A stretch of DNA of 64,000 nt, taken from assembly GCF_023156505.1 (NCBI RefSeq), contig NZ_JALNMJ010000002.1, forward strand, positions 268,392 through 332,391, in the 5' to 3' direction. The first letter of the stretch is position 1; each line of letters begins with the position of its first letter. The position numbers and the translations under genes were made by a program. This DNA is from Roseibium sediminicola (GTDB lineage: Bacteria > Pseudomonadota > Alphaproteobacteria > Rhizobiales > Stappiaceae). The notes beneath the pieces were generated by a model. That model ran no database searches and had not been told where the DNA came from. It saw nothing but the letters and a program-made list of their open reading frames with translations. This document shows positions 59,309-64,000 of this stretch, one piece after another.

Positions 59309-60025
59309 GTGACGGACTTTACGCCAGGCAAAGAGAAACCCGAGCCTGCCCTGTTCCTGATCCACATCCTGACAGCGTCCGGCGCCCCGATCGCTTTGGT
59401 CGCACTTCTGGCCGGAGCCCAGGGCAATTGGGCGGAGATGTTCGCCTGGCTCGGCCTGGCCTTTTTTGTCGATGGCATCGATGGCCCGCTCGCCCGTCGT
59501 TACAACATTGCCGAGAGGCTGCCGCGCTGGTCTGGCGCATCGCTCGATTTTGTCATCGACTATGCCACATATGTTTTTCTGCCGGCCTTCGCGCTGTCCT
59601 GGAGCCTGATGCTGTCCTCACCCTGGAACTGGATCTGCGGTGGCCTCGTCGTCTTCACCGGTGCGCTTTATTTTGCCGACAATGGCATGAAAACACCGGA
59701 CGGATCCTTCAAGGGCTTTCCGGCGGGCTGGAACATGGTGGTCTTCGGCCTGATGGTGCTGTCGCCCTCCGAAACCTTCACGATCTTTTTCGTCCTGCTC
59801 TGCTGCGCGCTGACCTTCGCACCGATCCGCTTCGTGCATCCGGTGCGCGTGCGCCGCTGGCGTCTCGTCACCCTGCCGGTGACGTTGCTGTGGATGGGCC
59901 TTGCCGCCCTTGCCATTCTGGACGGCATGGCGCTGACCGGTGTTTCCGCAACGCTCTTTACGGCGGCGAGCTTTTACCTCTTCGGCGTTTCCGCCGTTCA
60001 GCAGCTGCTCGACCGGGTCGATTGA
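59309..60025 (+). CDS. pcs: Phosphatidylcholine synthase Pcs
   Basis: A 238-residue CDP-alcohol phosphotransferase, close to the length of Sinorhizobium Pcs (about 241). The active-site motif is DGIDGPLARR...GASLDFVIDYATY. The Pcs-type middle segments are ADNGMKTPDGSFKGFPAGWN and FLHPVRV-like FVHPVRVRRW. GTG 59309 is chosen because GAGGGA lies 6 bases before it; ATG 59249 is an alternative. It joins choline directly to CDP-diacylglycerol to make phosphatidylcholine, a route typical of host-associated and marine alphaproteobacteria. Confidence 0.9.
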   Translation: MTDFTPGKEKPEPALFLIHILTASGAPIALVALLAGAQGNWAEMFAWLGLAFFVDGIDGPLARRYNIAERLPRWSGASLDFVIDYATYVFLPAFALSWSLMLSSPWNWICGGLVVFTGALYFADNGMKTPDGSFKGFPAGWNMVVFGLMVLSPSETFTIFFVLLCCALTFAPIRFVHPVRVRRWRLVTLPVTLLWMGLAALAILDGMALTGVSATLFTAASFYLFGVSAVQQLLDRVD

Positions 60026-60166
60026 GGCGCGGCAACGCGTCTGTAAAGGCAAAACATCTTTGCCCGTACGGCCTTTCCGGCAGCCGTCTGAGCCATTAAA
60101 GTTCCTCCGAGACTCACACGCGGGCAGCCTCTGACGGCTGTCCCGGCAATGCTCCGGGGATGAAAA

Positions 60167-61144
60167 ATGGTTCAAGCTGTCTGTGTTCATGAAACCGGTG
60201 GTCCGGACGTTCTGCGCTGGGAACAGGTCGAGGTCGGCGAACCCGGGCCGGGCGAGGCCCGCATCCGTCACACGGCCATCGGCCTGAATTTCATCGACAC
60301 CTATTTCCGCTCCGGCCTCTATCCGGCTCCGAACGGCACGCCGTTCAGCCCGGGTAATGAAGGTGCCGGCGTCGTCCTGACAGTGGGCGAGGGTGTAAGC
60401 CACCTGCAGCCCGGCGACCGGGTCGCCTATGTCGGCCCGCTCGGTGCCTATGCCCAGGAACGCCTGGTGCCTGCCGATCGGCTGGTGGTGATCCCGGAAG
60501 GCATCGACGACAAAACCGCTGCCGGCATGATGCTGAAAGGCATGACCGCGCAGTATCTGCTGCGCCAGACCTTCAAGGTCGGTCCGGAGACTGTACTGCT
60601 GTTCCACGCGGCGGCGGGCGGCGTCGGCCTGATCGCCGGACAATGGGCCGCCCATCTCGGCGCGACCGTGATCGGCACGGCCGGCTCGGAAGAAAAGATC
60701 GCGCTCGCCAAGGCCCATGGCTACCAGCACATGATCAACTACCGAACCGAGAATTTTGTTGAGCGGGTCAAGGAGATTACCGGCGGCAAGGGCTGTGATG
60801 TCGTCTATGACAGCGTCGGACAGGACACCTATCCCGGATCGCTCGATTGCCTGAAACCGCGCGGTCTCTGGGTCAGCTTCGGCCAGTCCTCCGGACCGAT
60901 CACCGATTTCAATCTGGCGCTGCTTGCCCAGAAGGGATCGCTTTATGCCACCCGGCCGACCCTGTTCAGCTATATCGCCAGCCGCGAAGCGCTCGAGGCG
61001 ACTGCAGGGGATCTGTTCGACGTGGTGCAAAAAGGCATCGTCAAGATCGAGATCAACCAGGAATACCGGCTGGCGGACGCCGCCCAGGCCCATATCGATC
61101 TGGAAGGGCGCAAGACCACCGGCACCACCGTGCTGATTCCGTAA
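60167..61144 (+). CDS. NADPH:quinone reductase (Qor family)
   Basis: A 325-residue medium-chain dehydrogenase without zinc ligands. The GroES domain contains GLNFIDTYFRSGLYP and PGNEGAGVVLTVGEG, and the Rossmann motif is HAAAGGVGLIAGQWA near residue 147. It reduces quinones with NADPH by one or two electrons. The LysR regulator gene starts 10 bases after it, so the two may be cotranscribed. Confidence 0.9.
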   Translation: MVQAVCVHETGGPDVLRWEQVEVGEPGPGEARIRHTAIGLNFIDTYFRSGLYPAPNGTPFSPGNEGAGVVLTVGEGVSHLQPGDRVAYVGPLGAYAQERLVPADRLVVIPEGIDDKTAAGMMLKGMTAQYLLRQTFKVGPETVLLFHAAAGGVGLIAGQWAAHLGATVIGTAGSEEKIALAKAHGYQHMINYRTENFVERVKEITGGKGCDVVYDSVGQDTYPGSLDCLKPRGLWVSFGQSSGPITDFNLALLAQKGSLYATRPTLFSYIASREALEATAGDLFDVVQKGIVKIEINQEYRLADAAQAHIDLEGRKTTGTTVLIP

Positions 61145-61154
61145 GGGTCTTCCC

Positions 61155-62105
61155 ATGTTGTCCGGCCGGGCCCAGGATCTGTCGCGCAATCTCTACAGCC
61201 CGGCCATGCGCTACTTCCTGGCCGTCGCGGAGGCTGGCTCGATCCGGGCTGCCTCGCGCGAACTCAATGTGGCTTCGTCGGCCGTCAACCGCCAGGTGCT
61301 GTGGCTGGAGGAGGCCCTCGGCCTGCAATTGTTCGATCGGGTCGGCCGCCGCCTGCGCCTCAGTCAGGCCGGCGAATTGCTGCTTGCCCATATCCGCCGC
61401 ACCTATTCCGATTTTGAAGGTACGGTCGCGGAACTGGATGCCCTGAAAGGCCTGCGCCGGGGAACGGTCTCCATCGCGAGCGTGGAAAGCGTCGCGGAAA
61501 AGCTGCTGCCGGCCGTTATCAGCGGCTTCCGGCGCCGCTATCCCGGCATTCACGTCAACGTGTCGATTTCCTCGTCTCAGGAGGCCGCCCGCAAAGTCGA
61601 AGCCGCGGAAGCCGATGTCGGCTTCACCTTCGATCCGCCGGACACTTCCGCGCTGACGATAGCCTTCCACCATGACCTGGTGATCGGCGCGCTGATGCGG
61701 CCGGACCACCCGCTGGCGGAGGCCAGGGGTCTCAGTCTGGTCGATTGCCTGAAATATCCTGTTGCGCTGCCGGCGGAGGGCCTGTCGCTCAGGACCCGGA
61801 TCGACGTGGTCCGCCGCAGTATTCCGGGAGCCTCCCGCACCTATGTGGAGGCCAACTCCCTGCGGCTGATGCGGGCGCTGGCCCGCGAGGAACAGGTGAT
61901 TGGCTTCCAGACCCGGATTGGCTGCGAGGAGGAGATCGCTAACGGCACCTTGATCTTTAAACCCTTGACCGATAAGCCACTTCAGGCGGACCGTCTGTGT
62001 GTGGTAACCTCGTCCCTACGCGCACTGGCGCTTGCGCCTGGGATGTTTTTCGACCATGCCGTGTTCGCTCTAAGGGATCAACTGCCGGCACTTGATGCCA
62101 TTTAG
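61155..62105 (+). CDS. LysR family transcriptional regulator
   Basis: A 316-residue LTTR. The N-terminal helix-turn-helix (MRYFLAVAEAGSIRAASREL, NVASSAVNRQVLWLEEALG) is followed by a periplasmic-binding-protein-like effector domain. Its orientation is the same as the downstream xdh genes, with a 250-bp gap. It may control the xanthine dehydrogenase operon or the upstream reductase (inference). Confidence 0.88.
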   Translation: MLSGRAQDLSRNLYSPAMRYFLAVAEAGSIRAASRELNVASSAVNRQVLWLEEALGLQLFDRVGRRLRLSQAGELLLAHIRRTYSDFEGTVAELDALKGLRRGTVSIASVESVAEKLLPAVISGFRRRYPGIHVNVSISSSQEAARKVEAAEADVGFTFDPPDTSALTIAFHHDLVIGALMRPDHPLAEARGLSLVDCLKYPVALPAEGLSLRTRIDVVRRSIPGASRTYVEANSLRLMRALAREEQVIGFQTRIGCEEEIANGTLIFKPLTDKPLQADRLCVVTSSLRALALAPGMFFDHAVFALRDQLPALDAI

Positions 62106-62206
62106 GCATCATCATGGTCTCAAATGAGCGCTTTGGTTCTGTGTTTTTTTAAGGCACATTTTTTGTGACAGTTTTGCGGCAGAGCGCCGCAGGAGGGAGA
62201 CAACCG

Positions 62207-62356
62207 ATGGCGCGTTTGATACCGCACGGTCCGGAAACTGCCCTGGGGAAGCCCATTGATGGCTTTAAGGAACGTCCTCTGATGCCTTTGCTCGGAGGCA
62301 GGACAAGTCTTCTCTCGTCGCCCGCTTGCCTTTCTGGAATAGGAGGGCCCGTCTGA
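62207..62356 (+). CDS. Putative 49-residue leader ORF of the xdh operon
   Basis: ATG 62207 follows a strong AGGAGGGAG ribosome site. The frame runs 49 codons and ends with a TGA that shares a base with the xdhA start codon (TGATG). The peptide has no signal, domain or repeat. The combination of a good ribosome site and stop-start coupling suggests it is translated, possibly as a regulatory leader. Coding potential beyond this is unproven. Confidence 0.35.
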   Translation: MARLIPHGPETALGKPIDGFKERPLMPLLGGRTSLLSSPACLSGIGGPV

Positions 62357-63840
62357 TGCGCGACACCATCCGTTTCCTGAAAGGCGGCAAGATCGTCGAA
62401 CTTGAGGACGTCGGTCCGACGGAAACCCTGCTTGATTACCTGCGCCTGCGCCGCCGCGAAACCGGCACCAAGGAAGGTTGCGGCGAAGGCGATTGCGGTG
62501 CCTGCACGGTTGCGCTCGGCCGGATTGTCGACGGCAGGCTCGTCTATCTGCCGGTCAACAGCTGCATTCAGCTCCTGGGCATGATCGACGGTGCCGAACT
62601 TGTGACTGTCGAGGATCTTGCGGAAGACAACAGGCTCCATCCCGTCCAGTCCGCCATGGTCGAATTGCACGGCTCGCAGTGTGGCTTCTGCACGCCCGGT
62701 TTCGTCATGAGCCTGTTCACGCTCTACCATGCCGAGGGCAAGGAAAAGTCCCGCAAGACGGTTACCGACTGGCTGGCGGGCAATCTCTGCCGTTGCACCG
62801 GCTACCGGCCGATCGTCGATGCTGCCCTGGAGGCATGTTTCGACGCCGCCGATGACGCCTTTTCCTGGCGGGCCAAGGACACACGGGAACAGCTGCGGGT
62901 GCTCTCGGACGGCAGCGACGTCTTCATCGGCGATAGCGACCGGTTCTTTTCCGCTCCCGCGACCCTTGACGGGCTGGCCGCTCTCTACAGCCAGCATCCA
63001 GACGCAACACTGGTCTCCGGTGCCACGGATGTCGGTCTGTGGATCACCAAGCAGCTTCGCGAGTTTCCGAAAGTGATCTGGCTCGGCCGCGTCGAAGGCC
63101 TGGACCGCGTTGAGGAAAGCCCCTCGGGGGTTCTGATCGGCGCAACGGCGACCTATCAGGCGACCGAACAGGCCATGACCGGAATTTCCGCCGATCTCGG
63201 CGAACTCTGGCGGCGGATCGGGTCCAAGCAGGTGCGCGCCTCCGGCACTGTCGGTGGCAACATCGCCAACGGCTCGCCCATCGGCGACACGCCGCCGGCA
63301 CTGATTGCCCTTGGCGCGACACTGGAGTTGAGCTCGGCAGAAAGCTCACGTGCGCTGCCGATCGAGGATTTCTTCATCGAATACGGCAAACAGGACCGGC
63401 AGTCCGGAGAATTCGTCACCGGTCTGTTCGTTCCGCGCCTGTCAGCCAACCAGGCCTTCCGCTGCTACAAGATTTCCAAACGGTTCGATCAGGACATTTC
63501 CTCGGTGATGGCGGCCGTGCGCTTGACCGCCGACGAGGAAGGTACGGTCACTGAGGCGCGCATCGCCTATGGCGGCATGGCCGGCACGCCGAAACGGGCA
63601 ACGGCGGCGGAAGCCGCGCTGACCGGCGCGTCTCTGGAAGATCCGTCGACCTGGGGGCCGGCAATGCAGGCGCTGCTCTCCGATTTCACACCAATGACGG
63701 ACATGCGGGCGAGCGCGGAATACCGGATGGAAACCGCCCGGGCGCTGCTCGCCAAGGCGCTGATGGAAATGAGCGGAACCGCGCCGGAGCAGGTCCGGGT
63801 TCTGGCAAGACGGGAGACTGGCAATGACCGCGCCGCTTGA
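62356..63840 (+). CDS. xdhA: Xanthine dehydrogenase small subunit XdhA (FeS/FAD)
   Basis: A 494-residue subunit. The N-terminal plant-type [2Fe-2S] domain has Cys42, Cys47 and Cys50 in GCGEGDCGAC. The second [2Fe-2S] domain shows GFCTPGF and CRCTGYRPI. The FAD domain from about residue 190 has VSGATDVGLW and GTVGGNIANGSPIGD. It passes electrons from the molybdenum subunit to NAD during hypoxanthine/xanthine oxidation. AGGAGG precedes ATG 62356. It overlaps xdhB by 17 bases. Confidence 0.93.
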   Translation: MRDTIRFLKGGKIVELEDVGPTETLLDYLRLRRRETGTKEGCGEGDCGACTVALGRIVDGRLVYLPVNSCIQLLGMIDGAELVTVEDLAEDNRLHPVQSAMVELHGSQCGFCTPGFVMSLFTLYHAEGKEKSRKTVTDWLAGNLCRCTGYRPIVDAALEACFDAADDAFSWRAKDTREQLRVLSDGSDVFIGDSDRFFSAPATLDGLAALYSQHPDATLVSGATDVGLWITKQLREFPKVIWLGRVEGLDRVEESPSGVLIGATATYQATEQAMTGISADLGELWRRIGSKQVRASGTVGGNIANGSPIGDTPPALIALGATLELSSAESSRALPIEDFFIEYGKQDRQSGEFVTGLFVPRLSANQAFRCYKISKRFDQDISSVMAAVRLTADEEGTVTEARIAYGGMAGTPKRATAAEAALTGASLEDPSTWGPAMQALLSDFTPMTDMRASAEYRMETARALLAKALMEMSGTAPEQVRVLARRETGNDRAA

Positions 63841-64000
63841 TCCCGAGGGCATGACGGGCCCACTGAAATCCGTCCGCAAGGCGTTGCCCCATGACAGCGC
63901 CGCCAAACATGTGTCCGGCACCGCCACCTATATCGACGACATGGTCGAACCGACCGGAACGCTGCACGTGGTTCCAGGCTGGGCGCGCGATGCGGTCCGG
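63824..64000 (+). CDS. xdhB: Xanthine dehydrogenase molybdopterin-binding subunit XdhB, 5' part
   Basis: ATG 63824 opens a frame that continues past the window edge (59 codons seen). The sequence SVRKALPHDSAAKHVSGTAT and YIDDM is the conserved start of XdhB, the molybdenum-cofactor subunit. It begins inside the xdhA end, so the two are translationally coupled. Confidence 0.88.
   Translation, partial: MTAPLDPEGMTGPLKSVRKALPHDSAAKHVSGTATYIDDMVEPTGTLHVVPGWARDAVR

Noticed and set aside
59618-61189. 523-codon open frame on the minus strand over pcs and the quinone reductase
   Set aside because: Both plus-strand genes have clear families and starts. The antisense frame has no motif.

Overview
The window is about 60% GC and tightly packed, and it reads as chromosomal DNA of a marine or halotolerant alphaproteobacterium. 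Three things point to the order Hyphomicrobiales, plausibly the Stappiaceae (Roseibium/Labrenzia type): a phosphatidylcholine synthase, a linked gyrA-coaD-cyclophilin-cyclophilin-queA-tgt run, and an ectoine/hydroxyectoine breakdown cluster. The order and family are inference from gene content; no rRNA gene is present to confirm them.

Layout. 1-6.4 kb: the 5' part of a very large cadherin-like repeat adhesin (minus strand, running off the left edge). It is divergent from two overlapping type I secretion ABC exporter genes. 6.4-7.2 kb: a gluconate-5-dehydrogenase-like SDR. 7.3-16.1 kb: a divergent ectoine/hydroxyectoine catabolic cluster. The left arm is eutB-eutC-doeX-doeC-doeD, the right arm is doeA-doeB-gntR, and two near-identical palindromic operators lie between them. 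16.1-19.7 kb: a sparse stretch with an inverted-repeat element, a large SARP/TPR-type regulator and tRNA-Gln(CTG). 19.7-28.1 kb: ppx/gppA-like, rlmE, guaB, a 16S rRNA m5C methyltransferase, a TPR protein and guaA. 28.2-32.8 kb: small or accessory genes, including a DksA-like protein, a quinone oxidoreductase/HxlR divergent pair, a cation diffusion facilitator broken by an in-frame amber codon, and MarC. 33-40.5 kb: gyrA, coaD, two cyclophilins, queA, tgt. 40.5-46.1 kb: a DUF4864-like protein, a nucleotide-sugar dehydrogenase, galU, kdsA, eno. 46.2-51.7 kb: a DsbA-like protein, then a three-gene leftward operon made of a YejA-like binding protein, a degenerate adenylate-forming enzyme and a degenerate receiver/GGDEF protein. 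52-61 kb: IalB-like, HspQ, a malyl-CoA lyase-like protein, a lipid A acyltransferase, an AEC transporter, a UbiH-like monooxygenase, a DUF2182 protein, pcs and a quinone reductase. 61-64 kb: a LysR regulator and the start of the xanthine dehydrogenase operon (xdhA, xdhB partial).

How the parts work together. The ectoine cluster encodes ring opening (DoeA), deacetylation (DoeB), transamination (DoeD) and oxidation to aspartate (DoeC), plus the EutB/EutC pair associated with hydroxyectoine. Two putative regulators, an Lrp-type DoeX and an FCD-type GntR protein, are encoded inside it. The adhesin and the exporter pair look like a surface-attachment module, but the membrane-fusion and outer-membrane partners are not in the window. 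kdsA, galU, the nucleotide-sugar dehydrogenase, the acyltransferase and pcs serve the cell envelope.

The most unusual features are: (i) the operon of a probable adenylate-forming pseudoenzyme with a probable dead receiver/GGDEF protein; (ii) an exporter pair in which one ATPase has lost its catalytic glutamate and H-loop histidine; (iii) the paired operators spaced 84 bp apart in the ectoine cluster; (iv) an amber codon inside an otherwise intact CDF transporter; and (v) a Tgt with an altered zinc-ligand motif.
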